Assembly (NCBI GenBank): GCA_020636075.1
Contig: JACJYO010000006.1
Span: 528,392-592,391, forward strand
Direction of reading: 5' to 3'
Length of the DNA stretch: 64,000 bases
From: Lewinellaceae bacterium
GTDB taxonomy: Bacteria > Bacteroidota > Bacteroidia > Chitinophagales > Saprospiraceae
Shown here one piece after another: positions 44,067 through 52,451 of the stretch. The notes under the pieces were generated by a model that saw only the letters and a list, made by a program, of their open reading frames with translations, had not been told where the DNA came from and did not search any database. Within the stretch, counting starts at the first letter, position 1. Every line of letters begins with the position of its first letter. The position numbers were made by a program, and so were the translations under genes.

Positions 44067-44085
44067 GCATAAATACCAGCGTTTT

Positions 44086-46923
44086 ATGCCAAAAGACAAT
44101 TCCATTAAGTCCATTTTAATAATCGGCTCCGGCCCCATTATTATCGGTCAGGCTTGCGAATTTGATTATTCAGGTTCACAGGCCAGTCGCTCATTGCGGG
44201 AGGAAGGCATTCAAGTGGCACTGATCAATTCAAATCCTGCAACGATCATGACTGACCCGGTGACCGCGGATTTTATTTACCTGCGTCCGCTGACTCCGGA
44301 AAGTATCGAAAGGGTAATTCAGGAGCACCAGGAGAACCCCGATCTGCCGACCCTGGATGCGGTGCTCCCAACTATGGGCGGGCAAACAGCCCTCAATCTG
44401 GCGATTGAATGTGAAAAACTGGGCATCTGGGAAAAGTACAACATGCGCATGATCGGTGTGGATACTTCCGCCATCGAAACTACGGAAAACCGGGAGGCAT
44501 TCCGGAAGTTGATGATTGCCATCGGGATCGATGTGGCGCCCTCGATCATCGCCAATTCGTACCTGGAGGGCAAGGAAGCCGCGCAAAAAATTGGCTTTCC
44601 GCTGGTCATTCGGCCATCTTATACCCTGGGAGGCTGGGGTGGCGGCTTTGTGATGGTGGAAGAGGAATTTGATGAGGCGCTCAAGCGCGGCCTCGATGCC
44701 TCTCCCTCGCACGAAGTGCTGGTGGAAAAAGCCGTGCTGGGCTGGAAAGAGTTTGAACTGGAATTGCTGCGCGATAAAAACGACAACGTCGTCATTATCT
44801 GTACCGTGGAAAACCTCGACCCGATGGGGATCCACACCGGCGACAGCATTACCATAGCGCCGGCTATGACCCTTTCGGATACCGCTTACCAGCGTATGCG
44901 CGACCAGGCAATCCAGATCATGCGTGCCTTGGGTGAGTTTGCCGGGGGGTGCAACGTACAATTTTCTCAAAACCCGGAAACGGAAGAACTGATCGCCATC
45001 GAGGTGAACCCCCGGGTGTCGCGTTCTTCGGCGCTGGCTTCCAAGGCAACGGGCTATCCGATCGCCAAAATTGCTGCAAAACTGGCCATCGGCTACACGC
45101 TCGATGAGTTGAAAAACCAGATCACTAAAACTACCAGCGCCTACTTTGAGCCTACGCTCGACTATGTGATTGTGAAAATGCCGCGCTGGAATTTTGAAAA
45201 ATTTCACGGCGCAGACCACCGGCTTGGCTTGCAAATGAAATCGGTCGGGGAGGTAATGGCAATCGGGCGCAGTTTCAACGAAGCCTTGCAAAAAGCCTGT
45301 CAGAGTCAGGAAAACAGTCGCAACGGCCTGGGCGCCGATAAAAAGGAATGGATGCGCACCGAGGACATTCTCGAGCGCCTGGAAAAGGTGTATGACGACC
45401 GGATCTACCGGGTAAAGGATGCGCTGCGACTGGGTATCCCGTCGCGGACGGTGCAGAAAATGACCGGTATCGACAACTGGTTTATCGACCAGATCAAAGA
45501 CCTGGTAAAAATGGAAGACCGGTTGTTGCGCTTCAACGTGGCGGAGGATATTTCGCCCGACTTTTTTATGGAACTGAAGAAAAACGGCTACTCCGATGCA
45601 CAAATCGCCTGGTTGCTCCGGATCACAGAAGCGGAAGTGACTGCCCAGCGCAAAAAACTGGGTATCCGGCGGGTGTACAAAATGGTGGATACCTGTGCCG
45701 CGGAATTTGAGTCGAAAACCAATTATTTCTACTCCACGTTCGACGACAAAAACGAGAGCATTCGTACCGACAAAAAGAAAATTGTGGTGCTGGGTTCAGG
45801 CCCAAATCGCATTGGTCAGGGTATCGAATTCGATTACTGTTGCGTGCACGGTGTGCTGGCAGCAAAGGAACTGGGTTACGAAACCATCATGGTCAATTGC
45901 AACCCTGAAACCGTTTCCACCGACTACGACCTGGCCGACAAACTGTACTTCGAGCCGGTATACTGGGAGCACCTGGAGGAAATACTCGAACTGGAGCAAC
46001 CCGACGGCGTGATCGTACAACTCGGCGGCCAAACGGCCTTAAAACTTGCCGAAGACCTGCATAAAAAAGGTTGGAATATCATCGGCACTTCCTACGACGA
46101 TATGGACATTGCCGAAGACCGCGGTCGTTTTTCCGACATGCTCAAGGAACTCGGCATTCCGTATCCGAAATACGGGGTTGCCCGCGATGTTGATGAGGCG
46201 CTCGGCGTCGCTTCTAAAATTCCCTACCCATTGTTGGTGCGACCGTCCTACGTGCTGGGAGGCCAACGCATGAAAATTGTAATCAACGACCACGAACTGG
46301 AGCGCCATGTGCTCAGCATTTTTAAACACATGCCGGACAACCGCGTGTTGATCGACCAGTTCCTGGAGCGGGCGCAAGAGGCTGAAATCGACGCTATTTT
46401 TGATGGCGATGAAATCCACATCATGGGCATCATGGAACACATCGAACCGGCAGGTATTCACTCCGGTGATTCCTCTGCCGTGTTGCCTACGTTTTCCTTG
46501 TCGGACAAAGCAATTGCCACCATGTCGGAATATGCCGACCGTATTGCCCGGGCCTTGAATATTCGCGGCCTGATCAATATTCAGTTTGCAATCAAAGACG
46601 ACGCGGTATACGTAATTGAAGCCAACCCACGTGCTTCCCGTACCACGCCGTTCATCGCCAAGGCCTACGGCGTGCCTTACCTCAACATTGCCACCAAGGT
46701 GATGCTCGGTACGCACAAACTGAAGGATTTTAAGATTGAGAAAAAACTGAATGGCTACGCCATCAAAATTCCAGTGTTCTCTTTCGAAAAATTCCCGAAA
46801 GTGGACAAGCGCCTTGGCCCGGAAATGAAATCGACCGGGGAGGCGATTTACTTTATTAAGGATTTGAAAGACCCGTATTTCCGGGAGTTGGAGCGGAACC
46901 GGAGTATGTATTTGTATAATTAA
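44086..46923 (+). CDS. carB: Carbamoyl-phosphate synthase large subunit, without C-terminal allosteric domain
   Basis: Builds carbamoyl phosphate from bicarbonate, glutamine-derived ammonia and two ATP, feeding pyrimidine and arginine synthesis. 945 residues against ~1070 in E. coli. Both ATP-grasp halves are present: the first (GSGPIIIGQACEFDYSG, VLVEKAVLGWKEFELEL) and the second (GSGPNRIGQGIEFDYC, VLIDQFLERAQEAEIDA), with the oligomerisation domain between. The MGS-like allosteric domain that binds UMP/ornithine in other bacteria is missing, as in other Bacteroidota CarB (established pattern). An attenuator-like leader precedes it. carA is not adjacent here. Confidence 0.95.
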   Translation: MPKDNSIKSILIIGSGPIIIGQACEFDYSGSQASRSLREEGIQVALINSNPATIMTDPVTADFIYLRPLTPESIERVIQEHQENPDLPTLDAVLPTMGGQTALNLAIECEKLGIWEKYNMRMIGVDTSAIETTENREAFRKLMIAIGIDVAPSIIANSYLEGKEAAQKIGFPLVIRPSYTLGGWGGGFVMVEEEFDEALKRGLDASPSHEVLVEKAVLGWKEFELELLRDKNDNVVIICTVENLDPMGIHTGDSITIAPAMTLSDTAYQRMRDQAIQIMRALGEFAGGCNVQFSQNPETEELIAIEVNPRVSRSSALASKATGYPIAKIAAKLAIGYTLDELKNQITKTTSAYFEPTLDYVIVKMPRWNFEKFHGADHRLGLQMKSVGEVMAIGRSFNEALQKACQSQENSRNGLGADKKEWMRTEDILERLEKVYDDRIYRVKDALRLGIPSRTVQKMTGIDNWFIDQIKDLVKMEDRLLRFNVAEDISPDFFMELKKNGYSDAQIAWLLRITEAEVTAQRKKLGIRRVYKMVDTCAAEFESKTNYFYSTFDDKNESIRTDKKKIVVLGSGPNRIGQGIEFDYCCVHGVLAAKELGYETIMVNCNPETVSTDYDLADKLYFEPVYWEHLEEILELEQPDGVIVQLGGQTALKLAEDLHKKGWNIIGTSYDDMDIAEDRGRFSDMLKELGIPYPKYGVARDVDEALGVASKIPYPLLVRPSYVLGGQRMKIVINDHELERHVLSIFKHMPDNRVLIDQFLERAQEAEIDAIFDGDEIHIMGIMEHIEPAGIHSGDSSAVLPTFSLSDKAIATMSEYADRIARALNIRGLINIQFAIKDDAVYVIEANPRASRTTPFIAKAYGVPYLNIATKVMLGTHKLKDFKIEKKLNGYAIKIPVFSFEKFPKVDKRLGPEMKSTGEAIYFIKDLKDPYFRELERNRSMYLYN

Positions 46924-46929
46924 AAGGCG

Positions 46930-46937
46930 TATTTTTG
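46930..46937 (+). promoter_or_regulatory. -7 element (TATTTTTG) for AAA ATPase gene
   Basis: TATTTTTG lies 7 bp after the carB stop and 17 bp before the ATPase start. A TTTG at 46911-46914 gives a short 15-bp spacing, so it is only a possible promoter. Confidence 0.45.
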
Positions 46938-46954
46938 TTTGAAAATCAAGCTAT

Positions 46955-47974
46955 ATGGGTCGGCTTATTCAAAACCTGCAAATTAAAAATTTCAAATCTA
47001 TACGCGATCTCTCTTTAGATTGCGAACGGATCAATTTGTTTATTGGAAAGCCGAATGCTGGTAAGTCGAATATTTTGGAAGCGATTTCGCTTTTGGGGGC
47101 AAAATATACTAGGGGAGAAACGAGTTTTATGCAGGGATTCATCCGTTATAATTCAATTACGCAACTATTTAATAATTATAACTTTAGGGAGCCAATTGAA
47201 GTAAAAGCGAATGATGCACTTGCTGTACTGAGACCGACTTCGCACGGCCAAACTGATTTTAATTTCTCTATTTCCTCTCCGCCTCCAGATGAAACCTCAA
47301 ATTGGTTAAAATTTTTTTCCAGTTTGGATATTGGATTACTAACAAATGGACGCATCAGTAATTTCGGTTTTAATGATGGCCTTTCCAGCATTGTTAAGAA
47401 ATACACCTTTCGTCCATTCAGTGAATTCAAAGAAAATGAATTGTTCCTGCTCCCTCCATATGGAGACAATTTTTACTTTATTGTTCGTAGTTTTCAGGAA
47501 ATACGGGAAGAAATTCAGGATTTTCTGAAGCCAAACGGTCTTGAATTACTTTTGGATGAAGAATCCAAACGATTAATGATCCTACAACGCGAGGCTGCAT
47601 CGTTAATTAGTTTTCCTCTTCACTTGATTCCCGACACTTTTCAGCGCTATATCTTTCACCTCGCCGCAATTTTTTCTAATAAAGATTCGGTGTTGCTGTT
47701 CGAAGAACCGGAAACCCATTCCTATGCTCCTTATGTTTATCAATTAGCACAGCATATCCTTCAGGACGAGCGCAATAACCAGTATTTTATCACAACACAC
47801 AATCCTTATTTTTTGCTACCCATTTTGCAAGAAACAAAAGATGTGGCAGTGTTTATGACTTGGTTTGAGAACTATCAAACCCATTGTCGCAAGCTTTCTG
47901 AGGAGGAAATTAGGGAAGCCTTAGATCATGGAATGGATATATTTCTGAATTTGGATTCCCTTGTTCCGGCATGA
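46955..47974 (+). CDS. AAA/OLD-family ATPase of a two-gene module
   Basis: 339-residue P-loop ATPase in the RecF/Rad50/OLD style. Walker A is GKPNAGKSN (31-39), Walker B VLLFEEPE (~246-253; Glu250/251) and the H-loop TTHNPYF (His282). The N-terminal IQNLQIKNFKSIRDL is the classic AAA_15/AAA_23 opening. The module is distinctly AT-richer than carB and the ton cluster, and starts right after carB with its own possible promoter. It overlaps the Toprim-like gene by 4 bp (ATGA), so the two are translationally coupled. Such ATPase-Toprim couples (OLD, RloAB, Gabija-like) are anti-phage systems in other bacteria. Confidence 0.82.
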   Translation: MGRLIQNLQIKNFKSIRDLSLDCERINLFIGKPNAGKSNILEAISLLGAKYTRGETSFMQGFIRYNSITQLFNNYNFREPIEVKANDALAVLRPTSHGQTDFNFSISSPPPDETSNWLKFFSSLDIGLLTNGRISNFGFNDGLSSIVKKYTFRPFSEFKENELFLLPPYGDNFYFIVRSFQEIREEIQDFLKPNGLELLLDEESKRLMILQREAASLISFPLHLIPDTFQRYIFHLAAIFSNKDSVLLFEEPETHSYAPYVYQLAQHILQDERNNQYFITTHNPYFLLPILQETKDVAVFMTWFENYQTHCRKLSEEEIREALDHGMDIFLNLDSLVPA

Positions 47975-48456
47975 GTAATTACCATATTATCCCGGAATGC
48001 TACGCTGATACCCTGTTAATTGAAATTCTAGGCTTCGGGCGACCAAACCACCAGTTGAGTATTGGGAACGTGTTGAATACAATGGAGAAGAAATTCCAAA
48101 ACCGACTGGCTGTTGGAATCGTTGATGATGATAAACAAAAACCCAAGCAGTTTGAGTTTTTTAGAGAAATAGCATTGCAATCTGGTATCAGGAAGGTTAT
48201 CAAACCCGAAAGCCGGCACATGATTTTTGTTATCTGTCCGGCTTTCGAAGTTTGGATTTTCGAAAATGCAAAACAAGTCGATATTGCTCCTGCTCAATTT
48301 GGGTTTGCCAACATCAAGTATTTCAAGCAAAAATGTAAAAGCCAAGCGGTTCACCGCGATCAAGCAGTTAAAGGCTTTTTGAATACCCTAAAGCAAAAAA
48401 ATGCGCCAGGATTAGTTCAGTTGAAAACTTGGATTGAAGAATCGAATAGAGGTTGA
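47971..48456 (+). CDS. Small Toprim-like (RloB-like) partner of the ATPase
   Basis: 161 residues. Not a firm family match, but a Toprim-like active-site spacing is visible: Glu9 in YHIIPECYADTLLIEI, then an acidic cluster DDD (52-54) in AVGIVDDDKQKP, with hydrophobic strand context. A CPAFEVWIFENAK block resembles the conserved NPxFExWLxxH motif of RloB proteins. It is encoded with an ATGA overlap after the AAA ATPase, as in RloA-RloB. Most likely a nuclease or nucleotide-acting subunit of a defence-type complex (inference). Ends 31 bp before the tonB pseudogene, convergent with it. Confidence 0.6.
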   Translation: MSNYHIIPECYADTLLIEILGFGRPNHQLSIGNVLNTMEKKFQNRLAVGIVDDDKQKPKQFEFFREIALQSGIRKVIKPESRHMIFVICPAFEVWIFENAKQVDIAPAQFGFANIKYFKQKCKSQAVHRDQAVKGFLNTLKQKNAPGLVQLKTWIEESNRG

Positions 48457-48486
48457 TCTACCCTGGATTATTTTTAGAAAACATTC

Positions 48487-49317
48487 CTACTCCAGCCGGA
48501 ACCGCACAGGCAAGGTGAACCGCACTTTTACCGGATGACCGTTGGCCTCCCCGGGGAGCCATCGTGGCATGGTTTCGACGACGCGCAGGGCTTCTTTCCC
48601 GCAGCTGCCGCCAATGTCCTTCAAAACGTTTACCTCGCGTACCCGGCCGTCTTTATCCACTACGAAGGTGAGTGCTACTACGCCCTGGATGTTGTTCTCC
48701 CGCGCCAGTGGTGGGTACTAGATGTTTTCAGCCAAATACTTGAGCAATTCTGCCTCTCCACCGGGGAAGCTCGGTGGTTTGTGGATGTCGAACATTTCGT
48801 AAACCCGATCTTCCACAGGTGCTTTGGGTGGTTCCACATAGGCCAGTTCTTTGGGGTTATCGGTTATGCTTGGCGGGGCATCGTCATTGCCTTTTTCCGT
48901 TTTTTTACCGACGTCGGCCTTTGTATCTACTAAATCCTCCACAGTCGGTACTTCCAGGTCCTCCGCTTCGGCGTCGCGGACAACGACCGGTGGAACATAC
49001 TGCATGGTTGATCGGGTAGGGGGTGGGGGAGTTGGTGCTGGCGGCGGTGGGATAGGTGGATTGTCCGGGTCGATGTCTGGTGGCGGCCCGGGTTCATATT
49101 CCGTTGTTGAGATGACTTCAACTGTTCTGTCGACAAACTTTGAGGACAAATACGGGATAGAGAAAAACAAAAAAATCAGGGTAAAACCATAGGCCATTGC
49201 GCGGCCGATAGTTTGGGGGTACTGCCGTCGGAGTTGATATGCGCCATAAGCCTGGTTGCGGTCTGCAAAAACGATGCTGAGCATATCGCTGTGCGTGATT
49301 TCTGGTTGGAATTTCAT
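48487..49317 (-). pseudogene. TonB-family protein with an internal amber codon
   Basis: Paralog of the intact tonB at 50164-51006. The first 199 codons encode an N-terminal anchor, transmembrane helix, and Pro-rich linker, then the frame meets TAG at 48718-48720 exactly where the paralog has AAG (Lys of LAENIKYPPLAREN). The frame continues intact beyond it, encoding YPPLARENNIQGVVALTFVV and TMPRWLPGEANGHPVKVRFT, to the normal stop at 48487-48489. A single base change therefore removes the TonB C-terminal domain that binds TonB-dependent receptors. It may be a very recent inactivation; readthrough is unproven. Confidence 0.9.
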
Positions 49318-49412
49318 GGTAATAAATTTTATAGGTGAATAGGATAGCCAGCCAGCATCTGCTGCATGCAGATGTGGATTTGATGTTTAACCGGAAGTAA
49401 AAAATGGATTAG

Positions 49413-50006
49413 TTACCGGGCTGCTGCCTGTTGCTTCGAATCAAAAGATAATCCGGCGCCGGGGTTTAGAATGAAAGCCAGTTCCTGTTCAGAAATGTCC
49501 ATCAGGACATAGTACGCCACATGGCAAATGTTCATTTCGTCGAGGGCATCTACGACGTTTTTATAACTGGCTTCCCGTGTCGGTTTTATCAGGATAGTTA
49601 GTTTGGAAACGGACTTTAGCGTGCCAGGATGTTTTGGGTCGGGTTTTTCTGACGGTGGCCACTGGGCATCTACGCGTTTTTTCTTCTCCAGGATTATGCG
49701 GCGCAGGCCTTCGGCAGCATAGCTGGTTGAGTCGAGTTCTGGGTGTGTGATGCCTTCGTAAAAATATATCTGATTCTTGCTGCCAAGAAGCAGCGTCAAC
49801 ACTTGCGATTCTTTTCGAAAATCGGGTAACTCAGGTTGATCTTTTTCCGGCATAACCAGCGGCATCACCTGGGGTTTGACCAGTGCTGTGGTTAACATAA
49901 AAAAAGTAATAAGCAGGAAGGCCAGATCGACCATTGGTGTCAGGTCGACTCTTGCTTTAGCTTCCCTGGGGCTGTTGCGTCGGCTGCTTGTTTTGATTGC
50001 ATCCAT
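49413..50006 (-). CDS. exbD: ExbD/TolR-family protein, third copy
   Basis: 197 residues; inner-membrane protein of the Ton energising complex. The N-terminal RVDLTPMVDLAFLLITFFML carries the proton-path Asp in PMVDLAF. The periplasmic part (~50-197) is the ExbD domain (KSVSKLTILIKPTREASYKN). It is closest to the exbD at 51062-51685 and lies downstream of the terminator that ends the main operon, with the broken tonB after it, which suggests a tandem exbD-tonB duplication. ATG 50006 was chosen as it begins right before the charged N-terminus. Confidence 0.88.
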   Translation of the reverse strand: MDAIKTSSRRNSPREAKARVDLTPMVDLAFLLITFFMLTTALVKPQVMPLVMPEKDQPELPDFRKESQVLTLLLGSKNQIYFYEGITHPELDSTSYAAEGLRRIILEKKKRVDAQWPPSEKPDPKHPGTLKSVSKLTILIKPTREASYKNVVDALDEMNICHVAYYVLMDISEQELAFILNPGAGLSFDSKQQAAAR

Positions 50007-50102
50007 AACCTGGGTTATTAATTGGTGTAATACTAGAAAGATGCAAGCCGGGCCTGTTTTGGCGTGTGGCAACCTTCTGTTTTTCAGATTTTTATATAAA
50101 AA

Positions 50103-50135
50103 AAGTGCGCTGTCGAAATATTCAACAGCGCACTT
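50103..50135 (-). terminator. Rho-independent terminator after tonB
   Basis: Perfect 11-bp inverted repeat AAGTGCGCTGT / ACAGCGCACTT. On the minus strand it is followed by a T-rich tract (TTTTTTTATATA). Located 29 bp after the tonB stop and ahead of the second exbD-tonB pair. Confidence 0.8.
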
Positions 50136-50163
50136 GGATATACTTTGATGACAGCGTGAAAAA

Positions 50164-51006
50164 TCATTCCAGCCTAAACCGGACCGGCAGTGTGAAACGC
50201 ACCTTTACCGGGTTGCCGTTTGCTTCGCCGGGAATCCATTTTGGCATGGTTTCCACAACGCGGACGGCCTCTTTACCGCAACCACCGCCAATATCCTTCA
50301 CAATGTTTACATCGCGCACTTTGCCGTCTTTACCGACGACGAAGGTCAGGGCTACAACACCCTGGATATTGTTTTCGCGTGCCAGCGGTGGATATTTGAT
50401 ATTTTCTGCCAGGTATTTCAGCAGCTCGCCTTCACCACCGGGAAAGCTCGGCGGCTTTTGAATATCAAACATTTCATAGGTTTTATCCTCCACCGGTGCT
50501 TTTGGCGCTTCCACAATGGCGAGTTCCGATGGGTTCTCGTCAATGGTGGGAGGGGCTTCGTCGTTGCCTTTTTTAGTTTCGGCACCGACATCAGCCTTCG
50601 TTTCGATCACCTCTTCCACTGTCGGCGGCTCTTCTTCGGCCACTTCTTCGTCTTTTTTAACGATAGGCGGCACGAATTGTACCGTCGAGCGCGTTGGCGG
50701 CGGCGGTGTTGGCGGCGGTGGCGGCGGTGGCGGCGGTGGGTTATTCGGGTCGATATCTGGTGGCGGACCCAGTTCAGCTACTACGTCGATTGGTTTATCA
50801 TCTTTTTTGAAAGCCCCGGATACTTTTGATGTAATGTAGGGGATTGCAAAAAAGAGAATGATCAACGCTAAGCCATACCCCAACGCCCGACCAACAAATT
50901 GAGGATATGCGCGCCGAAGTTGGTAGGCGCCATATTCTTTATTCCGGTCGGCGAAGATGATATCCAGCATATCCCTGTAAGCGGGTGTGCCTTTTGCTTC
51001 AGCCAT
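50164..51006 (-). CDS. tonB: Energy transducer TonB
   Basis: 280 residues. N-terminal block LDIIFADRNKEYGAYQLRRA is typical of Bacteroidota TonB; one transmembrane helix (~38-58), a proline-rich periplasmic linker (PPPPPPPPPTPPPPT, ~87-101) and an intact C-terminal TonB domain (~200-280; YPPLARENNIQGVVALTFVV, GEANGNPVKVRFTLPVRFRL). It transmits proton-motive-force energy from ExbB-ExbD to outer-membrane receptors. It is the fourth gene of exbB-exbD-exbD-tonB, all leftward with gaps of ~55 bp, and is followed by a terminator. Confidence 0.94.
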   Translation of the reverse strand: MAEAKGTPAYRDMLDIIFADRNKEYGAYQLRRAYPQFVGRALGYGLALIILFFAIPYITSKVSGAFKKDDKPIDVVAELGPPPDIDPNNPPPPPPPPPPTPPPPTRSTVQFVPPIVKKDEEVAEEEPPTVEEVIETKADVGAETKKGNDEAPPTIDENPSELAIVEAPKAPVEDKTYEMFDIQKPPSFPGGEGELLKYLAENIKYPPLARENNIQGVVALTFVVGKDGKVRDVNIVKDIGGGCGKEAVRVVETMPKWIPGEANGNPVKVRFTLPVRFRLE

Positions 51007-51061
51007 AATTTCTGTTTTTTAAATGTGACGTTTAAACAATTGTCTTTAATTCGAGTAACCC

Positions 51062-51685
51062 TTACTCAGTCGTTGCGGCTGCCTGCTCTTCAATGGTGAA
51101 TTGAAGGCCTCCTGCAGGATTTTTGATAAATGCTTTTTCCTGATCGGAGATATCCAGCAACACATAGAGTGCTACGTTCGTAATCTTCATTTCATCAAAG
51201 GCATCCACGATGTTTTTATACCGCGCCTCCTCAGTAGGTTTGATGATTACATTGAGTTTTGAAATGAACTTCTTTTGCCCTGGATTTTTCGGATCATCCC
51301 GTTCCATGTCGCCCCATTGCTGTTTTACACGATCTTTTTTGTCCAGAATAACCTGGCGAAGACCTTCGGCAGAATAGTCCGTAGAATCCAGTTTGGCATC
51401 TGTAATGCCTTCGTAATAGTAGATTTTATCATCGGCGCCAAGAATCAGGGTCAAAACCTGTGATTCTTTGGTAGCCTGCAAATCTTCTTCGTCGACATCT
51501 TTTTCCGGCATTACGACGGGCATAATGGTTGGCTTAGCCAGCGTGGTCGTCAACATGAAAAACGTGATGAGCAAAAACGCCAAGTCCACCATCGGTGTCA
51601 GGTCAACCCGTGTCGATAGTTTTTTCGATCGGACCTTCCCACCTTTTTTTCTCGCACCGCTATCCGCGGTTTGCATCTCAGCCAT
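51062..51685 (-). CDS. exbD: ExbD/TolR-family protein, second copy
   Basis: 207 residues. Charged N-terminus, then TRVDLTPMVDLAFLLITFFM with the membrane Asp, a single helix and a periplasmic ExbD domain (SKLNVIIKPTEEARYKNIVD). It is closely similar to the third copy (both share STRVDLTPMVD / ARVDLTPMVD and the DSTDYSAEGLRQVI or DSTSYAAEGLRRII block), so they are recent duplicates. Operon member between exbD1 and tonB. Confidence 0.92.
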   Translation of the reverse strand: MAEMQTADSGARKKGGKVRSKKLSTRVDLTPMVDLAFLLITFFMLTTTLAKPTIMPVVMPEKDVDEEDLQATKESQVLTLILGADDKIYYYEGITDAKLDSTDYSAEGLRQVILDKKDRVKQQWGDMERDDPKNPGQKKFISKLNVIIKPTEEARYKNIVDAFDEMKITNVALYVLLDISDQEKAFIKNPAGGLQFTIEEQAAATTE

Positions 51686-51739
51686 ATTGATGTACTGTTT
51701 AGGTGATGAAATAGAGTTTAAACGGACAACACAAATCTG

Positions 51740-52393
51740 CTACTTCTGCAACTCTGCGTTGATTTTACTCGGGTCCGTTTCCTGACTGGTGATCAGATTG
51801 AATTTGTTGACGTTTATATCCACCAACGTATTGATTACCCGTTGAATAGCCGGGTAAGGTGTGTCGGCGTCTGCTTTTACCACGATAACATATTCATCGT
51901 TAACCACGCCTTCCTGTTTCATTTTAAACTGTGCAAGGCGGGCATTATGTACCCAGGGTCCCAATTCATTATTGGTAGAATCGGCAGGTACCCCCGGAAC
52001 CGTTAGTTTATTCCGGTCAGAAGAGGGTAAATCCAGCCAACCTTTCAGCTGATTACGTGGCACGCCGAACGCCCCCGCAATGGAGAAGCGCAGCATTTCT
52101 TCCTCATTAAGCCCCATCGGATATTGATCGTTCATGTCCTTGATCAAAGCCAGGCGGGTATGCTGTCCAGCCATATCCAAATAAACTTTTCCTTCCGGGT
52201 CGACCAAAATGGTGAGCGTACCTTGCTCCGGCAATTTGGTTGTCGAAATGGAGGATGGCGTATCTACGATCACCGGCTCCTGTGGCTTTGCTTTAGCCGT
52301 CAGAATGAAGAAGGTGAGCAGCAAAAATGAAACGTCACACATGGCCGTCATGTCGACGGATGGCGAGTGCCGTTGTGGTTTATGTTTTGGCAT
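51740..52393 (-). CDS. exbD: ExbD/TolR-family protein, first copy
   Basis: 217 residues. N-terminus SVDMTAMCDVSFLLLTFFIL with the conserved membrane Asp (MCDVSF). The periplasmic domain (~45-217) is longer than in the other two copies and more divergent (KWKKVYLDMAG type; VVNDEYVIVVKADADTPYPA). Many Bacteroidota have two kinds of ExbD in one complex; this one is probably the second kind. It lies between exbB and the exbD at 51062-51685. Confidence 0.92.
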   Translation of the reverse strand: MPKHKPQRHSPSVDMTAMCDVSFLLLTFFILTAKAKPQEPVIVDTPSSISTTKLPEQGTLTILVDPEGKVYLDMAGQHTRLALIKDMNDQYPMGLNEEEMLRFSIAGAFGVPRNQLKGWLDLPSSDRNKLTVPGVPADSTNNELGPWVHNARLAQFKMKQEGVVNDEYVIVVKADADTPYPAIQRVINTLVDINVNKFNLITSQETDPSKINAELQK

Positions 52394-52451
52394 AATACGT
52401 TAACTTTTAAATAGAGTTTGCGGGTTTTAACCCAAAACTCAAGTTGAATGA

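Noticed and set aside
48718..48720. TAG in tonB as a reassigned codon
   Set aside because: TAG is an ordinary stop elsewhere here (for example at 2081-2083), so reassignment is not supported.
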